Position numbers and translations under genes: made by a program
In this document: in pieces, positions 7,660 through 15,783 of the stretch
Layout of the letters: each line of letters opens with the position of its first letter
Position numbering within the stretch: the first letter of the stretch is position 1
Assembly: GCA_020199835.1 (NCBI GenBank)
Contig: JAIVJV010000008.1
Span: 1 to 64,000 of the forward strand
Direction: 5' to 3'
DNA from: Acidobacteriota bacterium
GTDB lineage: Bacteria > Acidobacteriota > Blastocatellia > Pyrinomonadales > Pyrinomonadaceae
Length of the DNA: 64,000 nt
The notes under the pieces: model-generated
The model's input: the letters and a program-made list of their open reading frames with translations, nothing else
Databases searched by the model: none
What the model was told of the DNA's origin: nothing

Positions 7660-9114
7660 ATGAACGTTTTTCGGAATTACATCAACGGCGAGTGGTCCGA
7701 AAGTCGATCGGGTAAGACGTTTGAGAACATTAACCCGGCGAACACTGACGAAATCGTGGCGCTGTTTCAGGCGTCGAACCCCGATGACGTGAACGACGCT
7801 TGTGCTGCAGCCGTTGCAGCGCAGTCGGCGTGGGAAGAGATGCCTGCGACGCGTCGCGGTGAGTATCTGTTCAAGGCTGCGGAACTGCTTGAGTCGCGTC
7901 TGCCGCAACTCGGCGAAGAGATGACGCGCGAAGAAGGCAAGACACTGCCCGAAGCGCTCGGCGAAGTGAAACGCGCGATCAACATCTTTCGGTATTTCGG
8001 GGGTGAAGGCTCGCGCCAGTTTACTTACCAGGTACCGTCGGAACGCGAGAACGTTGTGTGTTACACGATTCGCAAACCGCTCGGCACAGTCGCGCTGATC
8101 ACCCCGTGGAATTTTCCGAGTGCGATCCCGGCGTGGAAACTCGCGCCTGCGCTGGTTGCGGGGAATACGGCCGTGCTGAAGCCTGCGTCGCTCGCGCCGC
8201 TCAGTTCTTATCGACTCGTGGAAGCGTTGCACGAGGCGGGTGTGCCGCCGGGTGTGGTTAATTATGTCACCGGTAGTGGTAGCGCGGTTGGAGATCCTCT
8301 GACGAGTCATCGGTCGATTCGCGCCGTGTCGTTTACGGGATCGACTTCTGTCGGGAATGCGCTTTATCAGAAAGTTTCAGAACGAAAGATCCGCGTGCAG
8401 TTGGAAATGGGTGGGAAGAATCCGACCATTGTGCTCAGTGATGCAAATCTGGATTACGCCGCGGATACGTTGATCAATGGCGCGTTCTTTTCCACGGGTC
8501 AGAAATGTACCGCGTGCAGTCGTGCGGTGATTGAACGTTCCATTTTTGAGCCGCTGGTTGAGAAATTGATTGAAAAGACGCGCAAGTTGAAAGTGGGCAA
8601 TGGTCTTGAGCAGGGCGTACAGATCGGACCGGCAGTTGACGCGGATCAGCTCAAGACGGACCTTGAATACATTGAGATCGCGAAGAAAGAGGGCGCGGAG
8701 TTGTTGTGTGGCGGCAATCGTTTGACCGGCGCTGAGTACGACAAGGGCTATTTTATAGAACCGACGATCTTCAGCGGCGTCAGTTCCGAGATGCGTATTG
8801 CGCAGGAAGAAGTGTTTGGTCCAGTGCTGGCGTTGATGGTGGCCGAGGATCTCGATGATGCAGTGCGCATCGCGAACGATGTGAAGTTTGGTTTGTCAGC
8901 GTCGATCGTGTCGAAGGATCTGACGCGCGTTCACCGGTTCATCAATCGCATCGAAGCCGGCTTGATCACCGTGAACCTGCCAACTGCAGGCGTCGAGTAT
9001 CAACTCCCGTTCGGCGGCACAAAAGAATCGAGCTACGGCATGCGCGAGCAAGGCCCCCAAGCGTTGGATTTCTATTCCGAAACCCGCACGGTCTATTTGA
9101 AATACACCCAGTGA
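7660..9114 (+). CDS. NAD(P)-dependent aldehyde dehydrogenase
   Basis: This is a full-length 484-residue class ALDH. The Rossmann/loop motif [13 protein letters not shown] is near residue 150 and FTGSTSVG near 225. The general base is Glu249 (in LEMGGKNP) and the nucleophile Cys283 (in STGQKC). GGAG ends seven bases before the ATG. The overall sequence style is that of alpha-ketoglutaric semialdehyde or similar semialdehyde dehydrogenases used in sugar-acid breakdown, but substrate specificity is inferred only. With the upstream alcohol dehydrogenase it forms a two-gene oxidation module that ends the plus-strand block. Confidence 0.9.
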   Translation: MNVFRNYINGEWSESRSGKTFENINPANTDEIVALFQASNPDDVNDACAAAVAAQSAWEEMPATRRGEYLFKAAELLESRLPQLGEEMTREEGKTLPEALGEVKRAINIFRYFGGEGSRQFTYQVPSERENVVCYTIRKPLGTVALITPWNFPSAIPAWKLAPALVAGNTAVLKPASLAPLSSYRLVEALHEAGVPPGVVNYVTGSGSAVGDPLTSHRSIRAVSFTGSTSVGNALYQKVSERKIRVQLEMGGKNPTIVLSDANLDYAADTLINGAFFSTGQKCTACSRAVIERSIFEPLVEKLIEKTRKLKVGNGLEQGVQIGPAVDADQLKTDLEYIEIAKKEGAELLCGGNRLTGAEYDKGYFIEPTIFSGVSSEMRIAQEEVFGPVLALMVAEDLDDAVRIANDVKFGLSASIVSKDLTRVHRFINRIEAGLITVNLPTAGVEYQLPFGGTKESSYGMREQGPQALDFYSETRTVYLKYTQ

Positions 9115-9205
9115 ATCTACCCGCTAACGATCATTAGCAGGCGCTGGTTGGGGCTTGGGAGCTAACTCAGTCGAAACAGCTTTTGGTCATTTGGTGAGTA
9201 TGAGA

Positions 9206-9304
9206 TCAAACCTTCTCCATTCCAGCAGCCCACCAATACATAGCCGTGATCGCCGACAGCATGATCGCAGTCACGATGTACGGTTGTTTTTCTTGTGGTC
9301 TCAT
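9206..9304 (-). CDS. 32-residue single-pass membrane peptide
   Basis: A short minus-strand frame starts with ATG at 9304 and ends with TGA at 9206. It encodes MRPQEKQPY, then a hydrophobic run (IVTAIMLSAITAMYWWAAGM) and a short EKV tail: one membrane helix with a basic N-terminus. GAGGT (9312-9316 on the minus strand) sits at the right distance upstream. It begins 33 bases downstream of the amidohydrolase stop on the same strand, so it probably shares that transcript. The family is unknown; it could be a small regulatory or assembly peptide. Confidence 0.55.
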   Translation of the reverse strand: MRPQEKQPYIVTAIMLSAITAMYWWAAGMEKV

Positions 9305-9337
9305 CTGCTTTACCTCTTGAAATTCAAAGCTAACGGC

Positions 9338-10768
9338 TTAACGAATCCCAACCAACCCCTGCACCGACTGGATCAACTTCTCAGAATCGTATCCAACGCC
9401 ATCCTTGAACACGATCTCGACCTTCTCGATATCAGCAATGTTCGACGCCGGATTTCCTTTCACGATCATTAAATCCGCCTGCTTACCGGGTGCGATCGAG
9501 CCGATGCGCGCGTCTTCGCCCAGGAACTTCGCCCCATTCAAAGTCGCGATCTGAATCGCTTCAACCGGCGTGAACCCCGCCTCAACCAGCAACTCCACCT
9601 GTCGATGATCGCCGAAACCCGCAACGATCCCGCCGTTGCCCGTCGGATCAAGTCCGGCAATCAGCAGTCCACCTGCCTTTACAAACGCGCGCTCGAAGGC
9701 CATTGCCTTGCGTATCAGCTCGACCGCGGGTGAGTCAGCGGGAATACGCGCGCGATTCTGTAGATAGCGCACACGCGCATCCGTGGACATCACGTTCAAC
9801 ACGCGCGGATTCAACAATGCACTCGATGCCCCAATACCACTCTGACTAAGAGGCGCATTCGCTTCAAACACAGGCAACGTTGACGTGATCGCCACGTTCT
9901 TCTGCACGAGCGTGCGAATCGTCTCCTGCACCGCCGGACTGTTCAAATCCAACTGCCGCAAACTCGCACTCACACCCTGCGGGCACTGATCCGGTTTCTT
10001 ATCCGCCACAAACTCCGAGTCCGCAAACAACCCGTGCTCGAGATTATCAATACCAATCTCCGCCGCTTCACGAAACCCGATCGAACAGAGATGCCCGGTT
10101 ACTTTCAGCCCGCGCTTGTGCGCTTCCTCAACCACGGCCCGCAACTCGTCGCGCTTGATATTCATGTACGCCTTGAACGACGTCGCGCCGGAGTCGGCCC
10201 AGTAGTTCACCATACGCCGCGCATCTTCGGCATCTTTGAGCTCGTGCATCACGGGCGTGAACGAACCGCGGCCTTCGAGATACGGCGCGGTCACGTGCAT
10301 CTTTGGTCCAAGCACGCGGCCCGCATCGATCAGTCGCTTCAACTCCAGATCCGTGTATGGTGCAACGCTGCCGGTCGTACGAATCGTCGTCACGCCAAGC
10401 GCGAGATACAGACGCGGAAAACTGCTGCCCATATTCGAGTACATCGGCGGCGAGCCACCCATCGGAAAAAACATGTGGTTGTGCATGCCGACGAGGCCGG
10501 GCAGGACGGTGTAACCCTTCAGGTCCAACGTGCGTGCGTCCGCCGGATACGTCGTGCTCGCGGTTGGACCAACGGATTGAATCTTTCCGCCCTGGATGAG
10601 TATGGTCTGATCGTCGCGCGGCGCCGCGCCCGTGCCGTCAATCACGCGCACGTTGGTGAGTGCAATCAACGGCGCTTCAACGCGGATGAATTGTTGGCGA
10701 TCGGACTGTTGGGCCAGGACGGAGACAGCCGACAATAGCAGGCAAAGGGGGAGCAGTTTGATTTTCAT
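9338..10768 (-). CDS. Secreted amidohydrolase of the imidazolonepropionase-like type
   Basis: The 476-residue protein begins with a signal peptide (residues 1-19, ending VLAQ), so it acts outside the cytoplasm. It has the metal-dependent amidohydrolase layout: a beta-sandwich strand (LTNVRVIDGTG), the HxH pair at His96 and His98 (GMHNHMF), a candidate carbamylated Lys in SFKAYMNI, further histidines in VTGHL and LEHGLF, and a late Asp in GLDPTGNGG. The C-terminus returns to the sandwich (GSIAPGKQADLMIVKGNP). Family members cleave cyclic amides or dipeptides; the substrate is unknown. A tiny membrane-peptide gene follows closely. Confidence 0.88.
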   Translation of the reverse strand: MKIKLLPLCLLLSAVSVLAQQSDRQQFIRVEAPLIALTNVRVIDGTGAAPRDDQTILIQGGKIQSVGPTASTTYPADARTLDLKGYTVLPGLVGMHNHMFFPMGGSPPMYSNMGSSFPRLYLALGVTTIRTTGSVAPYTDLELKRLIDAGRVLGPKMHVTAPYLEGRGSFTPVMHELKDAEDARRMVNYWADSGATSFKAYMNIKRDELRAVVEEAHKRGLKVTGHLCSIGFREAAEIGIDNLEHGLFADSEFVADKKPDQCPQGVSASLRQLDLNSPAVQETIRTLVQKNVAITSTLPVFEANAPLSQSGIGASSALLNPRVLNVMSTDARVRYLQNRARIPADSPAVELIRKAMAFERAFVKAGGLLIAGLDPTGNGGIVAGFGDHRQVELLVEAGFTPVEAIQIATLNGAKFLGEDARIGSIAPGKQADLMIVKGNPASNIADIEKVEIVFKDGVGYDSEKLIQSVQGLVGIR

Positions 10769-10783
10769 GCGGGGAATTGTACG

Positions 10784-13102
10784 TCAAAGAGCTTGCTGCG
10801 CGCTCTGCTGCCGCAGCATCTTTTGTAACAATCCGGCGAGCGTTTGGATGTCGAACGGCTTGGTCAAATGCGCGTAGAAGCCTTGGGCGTGAGCACGTTG
10901 CACATCCTCGGGACGGCCAAAACCGGTGAGCGCAACCGCCGGCAAATCGTGATAACCGGGCAACGTACGCAGTTTGCCCAGGAACTCAAACCCGTCCATC
11001 GCCGGCATCGAGATGTCAGACAACACCACGTCAAACTGTTTCTCACGCGCGACGCGCAATGCTTCAAAACCGCTGGTGACGGCCGTTACCGTGGCGCCCG
11101 CGATTTGCAGAAGGTGTCGCACCATCTCAGTCGTGTCTTCCGAATCATCAACGACCAAAATCTTCACACCTTCGAGCGACTGGATACACAGGTCGGACGA
11201 AGGCAGTCGTTGTGCCTTGTTTTCAGTGCTGCGCGGCAGGTGAATCGTAAAACTCGCGCCCTGGCCGGCACCCGCCGAATAAGCCGTCACCGAACCACCA
11301 TGCAACTCGACGAGTTGTTGGACCACGGCCAACCCTATGCCCATGCCTGACTGAGAACGATTTGTGCTCGGGTCTGCCTGGCGGAAGATCTCGAAGATGT
11401 GCGGCAGAAACGACGCGTCGATTCCCTGCCCGTTGTCTTCGACCGTCAGCACAATCTCGTCGGGTTCACTACGCAGTTTGACGACAATGCGGCCATCACG
11501 CGGCGTGAACTTCACCGCGTTGTTCAGCAGGTTCCAGATGACCTGTTCGAGCCGCACCGGGTCCGCCTCCACAAACACCGCCTCGTCCAGGGCGTCGACG
11601 TCGATTCTGATGTTCTTGTTTGCGGCGTCGTCGCGCACAGTTTCAATCGCGTTATCGATCGAGACGACGGGCGAGACGGTCTCGCGATTCAACTCCAGTT
11701 TCCCGCTGCGCAAACGAGAGAGGTCTAACAGATCGCGGATCAGTTTCGACTGAGCCACGGCATTTCGCTTGACGGCGTCCGCCATGCGCCGCAGCGGCGG
11801 CGAATTTTTGATCTCGTCGCTGCGCAAGAGCAGTTCCGCGTAACCGAGAATCACGTTCAGAGGATTGCGCAACTCGTGCGACATGATCGCCAGAAACTCG
11901 TCCTTCAAGCGGTTCGCTTCCTCCGCCGTTTGACGCAATTCATGCTCGCGCGCCAGCAACTCTTCGCGCTCTTCTTCAACGTGTTTGCGTTCGAGATAAT
12001 CAGCCGTTTGACGAGCCAGCAGATCCATCAGGCGCAACTCCTGCTCGGTCGGACGGCGAGTGTTACCGAAGTGCGTGGAGATCACGCCGAGCACGTGGCC
12101 CGCGCTGCTGACGAGGGGCGTTGACTGTACCGCCCGCACATCAGCATCCTTCATAACTTTTAGCGAAGGGCTGCCGACGAACAGCGCACTCTGGCGCACA
12201 TCTTCGACAATTACGCGCTGCTGCGTTTCAAGCGCCACGGTCGAGGCGGCTGGATGATTTCCGTTGGAAAAGTGCTCGATAAACGAGGGCTCAAAGCCCG
12301 AGTCTGACGCGAGTCTGAGCCGGCCAGAGCTGTTATCGACAAGTTGAATATTTCCCTTATCAGCGCCGCTAATCTCGATCGCAACTCTCAGAATTTCCCC
12401 GAGACAACCGTCGCGATCGTTTCCATCTCGCGCACAGCGAGTTCCGATCTCGTTCAAACGGCGCATTGCTTTGAGGTCCGCGGCGCTGTGTTCGAGAATG
12501 CGAAACAGGCGGCTCTCGCTCTTGCGTAACTCTTTAGTGCGTTCGGCTACGAGTTCTTCGAGATGGTCCTTGGCCACGCGAAGCTCTTCTTCAAGTTCTT
12601 TTTGCGAGGTGAGATCCGTAACGACAATGCTGATTGAATTGGTTTGCGGTTGCAACGTCGCGAACGAGATCAACACCGGCACTTCGCGATCCGTCCGGTG
12701 CTGAAGAATGTATTCGCGCCGCACACCCTCGCTGCGTGATTCCTGCAAGTCTTTCAGAAATTGCTCTCGCATGGGCGGCACCACGTAATCACCGAACTGA
12801 GTGCCGGTGACCGTTGTTCCGTTGAGTCCTAGTATGCCCGCGAAGTTCCGATTGCTATAAAGAATGATCGAATCGGGCGAAACACTCACTGCGCCCTGGT
12901 TCATTTCGTCAATCATCAGCCGATAAGGATAATCCGCCGTGCTGAGCGTGTAGATCACTTCACCATCTGCTCCATCGATCACCAGTGCGTCAACTTCACC
13001 GGTTCTGATTGCCCGCAGCGTGTCTTCGGCTTCCTCCAGGCGCCGGCGCAGCTCCGCAATGTCGGTCTCGCCCAGATTCTCAACGTTTTCTGCCATACTC
13101 AT
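10784..13102 (-). CDS. Hybrid sensor histidine kinase (PAS-GAF-HisKA-HATPase-REC)
   Basis: The 772-residue protein has no transmembrane segment and is probably a cytoplasmic sensor. Domains in order: a PAS domain (about 50-170), a coiled coil (about 170-205), a GAF domain (about 215-375), a dimerisation/phosphoacceptor domain with SHELRNPLN (about 420), an ATPase domain with NLLNNAVKFT and DNGQGID (about 520-640), and a C-terminal receiver with VVDDSEDT and the phosphoacceptor Asp in VVLSDISMPAMDG. Its ATG overlaps the stop of the upstream KaiB gene by four bases, so it is translated as part of the kai-like operon. It is the likely output or input partner of that module. Confidence 0.9.
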   Translation of the reverse strand: MSMAENVENLGETDIAELRRRLEEAEDTLRAIRTGEVDALVIDGADGEVIYTLSTADYPYRLMIDEMNQGAVSVSPDSIILYSNRNFAGILGLNGTTVTGTQFGDYVVPPMREQFLKDLQESRSEGVRREYILQHRTDREVPVLISFATLQPQTNSISIVVTDLTSQKELEEELRVAKDHLEELVAERTKELRKSESRLFRILEHSAADLKAMRRLNEIGTRCARDGNDRDGCLGEILRVAIEISGADKGNIQLVDNSSGRLRLASDSGFEPSFIEHFSNGNHPAASTVALETQQRVIVEDVRQSALFVGSPSLKVMKDADVRAVQSTPLVSSAGHVLGVISTHFGNTRRPTEQELRLMDLLARQTADYLERKHVEEEREELLAREHELRQTAEEANRLKDEFLAIMSHELRNPLNVILGYAELLLRSDEIKNSPPLRRMADAVKRNAVAQSKLIRDLLDLSRLRSGKLELNRETVSPVVSIDNAIETVRDDAANKNIRIDVDALDEAVFVEADPVRLEQVIWNLLNNAVKFTPRDGRIVVKLRSEPDEIVLTVEDNGQGIDASFLPHIFEIFRQADPSTNRSQSGMGIGLAVVQQLVELHGGSVTAYSAGAGQGASFTIHLPRSTENKAQRLPSSDLCIQSLEGVKILVVDDSEDTTEMVRHLLQIAGATVTAVTSGFEALRVAREKQFDVVLSDISMPAMDGFEFLGKLRTLPGYHDLPAVALTGFGRPEDVQRAHAQGFYAHLTKPFDIQTLAGLLQKMLRQQSAQQAL

Positions 13103-13485
13103 TCGTGAATATTTAGTCCCGTCAATAATTTCTGTGTATTGGAGAGGTCTCCTACAAACCGTCGCAAGGGCGCCGGCAGTTTTTTGATCAGGGTCGGCGC
13201 TGCAATTATCTGTGCTTCGCGCGCGGCATCCGGATTTTTGTAGATGTCTATGACCTCCAGGTCGTAGTCCTGCAAATGCTCGTCACAAAATCGCTTCAGG
13301 TTGGCGATCGCCCTCAACGAACAGGGCGTCAAGCCGGTCACGTACAATCGCAAGATGTATTCCGCACGGCGTACTGCCCGGCCATCGAGGGCTTCTTCAA
13401 ACTTTTCGGTGGTCGTGCGCAGCTTATCTTTCAGGTTGCCGTTGCCATTACCGTCCGAATTTTTATTACCAGTGTTGGACATCAA
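13099..13485 (-). CDS. kaiB: KaiB-family protein (second copy)
   Basis: The 128-residue protein has a low-complexity Asn/Gly/Lys-rich N-terminal extension (residues 1 to about 40). The KaiB thioredoxin-like fold follows: YILRLYVTGLTPCSLRAI, a helical middle, then IIAAPTLIKKLPAPLRR and FVGDLSNTQKLLTGL. In cyanobacteria KaiB binds KaiC and drives its dephosphorylation phase; in other bacteria KaiB homologues occur with KaiC and sensor kinases in stress responses. It lies five bases after the first KaiB gene and overlaps the kinase gene by four bases (ATGA). Confidence 0.9.
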   Translation of the reverse strand: MMSNTGNKNSDGNGNGNLKDKLRTTTEKFEEALDGRAVRRAEYILRLYVTGLTPCSLRAIANLKRFCDEHLQDYDLEVIDIYKNPDAAREAQIIAAPTLIKKLPAPLRRFVGDLSNTQKLLTGLNIHE

Positions 13486-13490
13486 TACTC

Positions 13491-13838
13491 CTAACGCGGC
13501 TGGATATCGAGTCCAACCAGAACGCGCTCGGTGTTTGAAAGGTCGCCAATAATCTTTCGAATTGGTTGCGGGAGCTTTCGTACCAGCGTCGGGACAGCCA
13601 CGATCTGATCGCCGCGCGCCAGCGTCGGGTTTTGCATCAGGTCGACGACTTCAATGTGATACTGTCCTTTCAAATATTCCTCGCAGATGTTCTTCAAATT
13701 CTGAAAAGCCGTTATTGATCGAGGCGTCTGTCCGGCAACGTAGAGCCGCAGGTTCCAGCGGGCCGGCTTGCTGCCATCCGACTGTGGAGAACGCCCGTTC
13801 TTTGAGGCTCGTGCTTTTTTTGTGGGGGTGGATTTCAT
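13491..13838 (-). CDS. kaiB: KaiB-family protein (first copy)
   Basis: The 115-residue protein has a short basic N-terminal tail (Lys/Ser-rich, about 25 residues) and a complete KaiB fold: [17 protein letters not shown], then [17 protein letters not shown] and [17 protein letters not shown]. It differs clearly from the neighbouring copy in the N-terminal tail and in the helix after the first strand, so the two may have separate partners or conformational behaviour. Its start overlaps the stop of kaiC by four bases. No kaiA homologue is present, as is usual outside cyanobacteria. Confidence 0.92.
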   Translation of the reverse strand: MKSTPTKKARASKNGRSPQSDGSKPARWNLRLYVAGQTPRSITAFQNLKNICEEYLKGQYHIEVVDLMQNPTLARGDQIVAVPTLVRKLPQPIRKIIGDLSNTERVLVGLDIQPR

Positions 13839-15607
13839 CTAACGGTTCCTTTCCTGGACTTTCTTCTGGCGCCATTCTCTTCAACTTGTACAGCGATGTC
13901 GGCGTGTCGCAGCCGGGCCATCTCGAGACGCTGCGTAGCTTCCACGCTTTCGCGGCTTTGATCTTCTTCGAGTTCTCTAAGAATCGCATCGCGGTCTGCT
14001 TCGAACTGGTGCTTTAAGGCAAGCAACTGCGATTCGTACAACTCCTGCTTGCGCTGCAACTCGCGCTGCTGGCGTTGCCGCGCTTGTTCGCGTGCAACTG
14101 TCCCGGCGCGCTCACGCGCTTCTTGCGAAGCGCGCGCCGAACCCATTAACACGCCTTCCGAACCGACGTATGCGTCAATCAACTCGATGCCGTGATCCGT
14201 GAGCAGGAACTCGCGCACCTGATTGGAGTGTGCGATGCCGCGTGCTTTCAGAACGTAGAGTCCGCGATTGCGCTCGCCGTTTGACTCGATGTTTTTGACC
14301 AGCAGCCAGACGTCCATCAAGGACGAGACACCAACTTCCGAGTCTTCGATCTCGCTCGAACTGCCAGTCAAACTGGTAAACATAGCGGTGATCTGGCGCA
14401 GCTTCAGGAAATCGATTAGACGGGTGAGCATCGCCTTCGTCTGTATATCATCGCCGATGGCCAGAAAGTTTGTAATCGGATCGACCACCACGATCTGTGG
14501 TTCAAAGTCCGCGATCATTTTGTGGATTAAAGCCAGATGCACTTCGAGGCCGAAGTTTGACGGACGCGCGTTCTGAAACTTCAGCACGCCCTTCTTCACG
14601 TACTTTTCGAGATCGATCCCGATCGAACGCATGTTGCGAATGATCTGGTCCTGCGACTCCTCGAACGCGAAGTAAAGCGCCCGCTCGCCACGCCCGCAGG
14701 CGGCGTCAACGAAGTGTGCAGCGATCGTGCTCTTGCCGGTTCCGGCAGTGCCCGAAACGAGTATCGAGCTGGCGCGATAAAACCCGCGGCCGCCGAGCAT
14801 GTTGTCGAGACGAGTATTGCCCGTGGAGACTCGTTGTGTCGGCGCTTTGTGATCCAGACTGATTGAGGTAATCGGTAAAACTGAGAATCCGTTTTCATCG
14901 ATAAAAAACGGATACTCGTTGGTGCCGTGCGCCGTGCCACGGTACTTCACGATACGCAAGCGCCGCGTCGAGATCTGATTCTGCACACGATTGTCGAGCA
15001 GGATGACGCAGTCCGCGACGTATTCTTCAAGGCCGTAACGCGTGAGTGTTCCCTCGCCGCGCTCGCAAGTGATGACGGCGGTTACGCCTTTTTCTTTTAG
15101 CCAGCGAAACAGGCGACGGAGTTCGGCGCGAATGATTGCTTCGTTTGGCAGGGCTGAGAAGAGTGCTTCGAGTGTGTCGAGCACGATTCGTTTCGCGCCG
15201 ATCTCGTCGATCGCGTGTCCGAGACGAAGGAAGAGTCCCTCCAGGTCATACTCGCCAGTCTCTTCGATCTCGGAGCGTTCTATGAAGACGTAATCGAGAA
15301 CCAGTTTTTTATCGGCAATAAGTTGTTTGAGATCGAAACCGAGTGACGAGACGTTGGTGGCGAGTTCTTCGTCCGTTTCTTCAAACGAAACGAAGACGCC
15401 CGGCTCGTTGTGGAGCATGGCGCCGCGCACGAGAAACTCCATGGCGAAAAGCGTTTTGCCGGCGCCGGCGCTGCCGCAGATCAGAGTGGGCTGTCCGGCG
15501 GGCAGTCCTCCGCCCGTGATTTCATCAAAACCGGCAATGCCGGTGCGTTCCTTTTGCAAACCAACTACGTTATTCGGGCGATTACGACGATTCGCTTTGA
15601 TCACCAA
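13835..15607 (-). CDS. kaiC: KaiC-like double-domain ATPase with a coiled-coil tail
   Basis: The 590-residue protein has two RecA-like domains. Domain 1 has Walker A GSAGAGKT (45-52), catalytic EE at 76-77 and a Walker B Asp in IVLDTLEA. Domain 2 has Walker [10 protein letters not shown] (286-294), EE at 316-317 and Walker [10 protein letters not shown] (about 373-381). Where cyanobacterial KaiC has the Ser431-Thr432 phosphosites, this protein has Ser428-Ser429 in GVSSLMD. After about residue 485 it adds some 90 residues of Arg/Gln/Glu-rich coiled coil not present in the clock protein. It is the first gene of a four-gene minus-strand operon. Confidence 0.92.
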   Translation of the reverse strand: MVIKANRRNRPNNVVGLQKERTGIAGFDEITGGGLPAGQPTLICGSAGAGKTLFAMEFLVRGAMLHNEPGVFVSFEETDEELATNVSSLGFDLKQLIADKKLVLDYVFIERSEIEETGEYDLEGLFLRLGHAIDEIGAKRIVLDTLEALFSALPNEAIIRAELRRLFRWLKEKGVTAVITCERGEGTLTRYGLEEYVADCVILLDNRVQNQISTRRLRIVKYRGTAHGTNEYPFFIDENGFSVLPITSISLDHKAPTQRVSTGNTRLDNMLGGRGFYRASSILVSGTAGTGKSTIAAHFVDAACGRGERALYFAFEESQDQIIRNMRSIGIDLEKYVKKGVLKFQNARPSNFGLEVHLALIHKMIADFEPQIVVVDPITNFLAIGDDIQTKAMLTRLIDFLKLRQITAMFTSLTGSSSEIEDSEVGVSSLMDVWLLVKNIESNGERNRGLYVLKARGIAHSNQVREFLLTDHGIELIDAYVGSEGVLMGSARASQEARERAGTVAREQARQRQQRELQRKQELYESQLLALKHQFEADRDAILRELEEDQSRESVEATQRLEMARLRHADIAVQVEENGARRKSRKGTVR

Positions 15608-15783
15608 GTGCTCCTGATGGCAGATTTATGCCAGGACTCGTTTATTAGGGAAGTTTTGCAAAGAGGGGGTGCGGCTGACTATATAACATATCTCGTGTTT
15701 TTGCGGGTAGAGTGGGGTTTGTACTACCCCGCGACGCCCTGCTTTGATGGTATCTTTGACCACGCGTATTTTGCATCTTCTCA
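15608..15783. promoter_or_regulatory. Divergent intergenic region between kaiC and a TonB receptor
   Basis: This 176-base gap separates the starts of two divergent genes and must contain promoters for both. It includes an AT-rich patch (TATATAACATAT near 15679-15690). No boxes or operator repeats could be assigned with confidence. Confidence 0.45.

Noticed and set aside
7294..8310. 338-residue minus-strand frame
   Set aside because: Arg-rich shadow crossing the end of the alcohol dehydrogenase and the aldehyde dehydrogenase gene, both of which are clearly real.
10034..10738. 234-residue plus-strand frame
   Set aside because: Antisense of the amidohydrolase, Arg/His-rich, no family likeness.
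10784..15607. A kaiA gene in the kai cluster
   Set aside because: No frame in or around the operon resembles KaiA.
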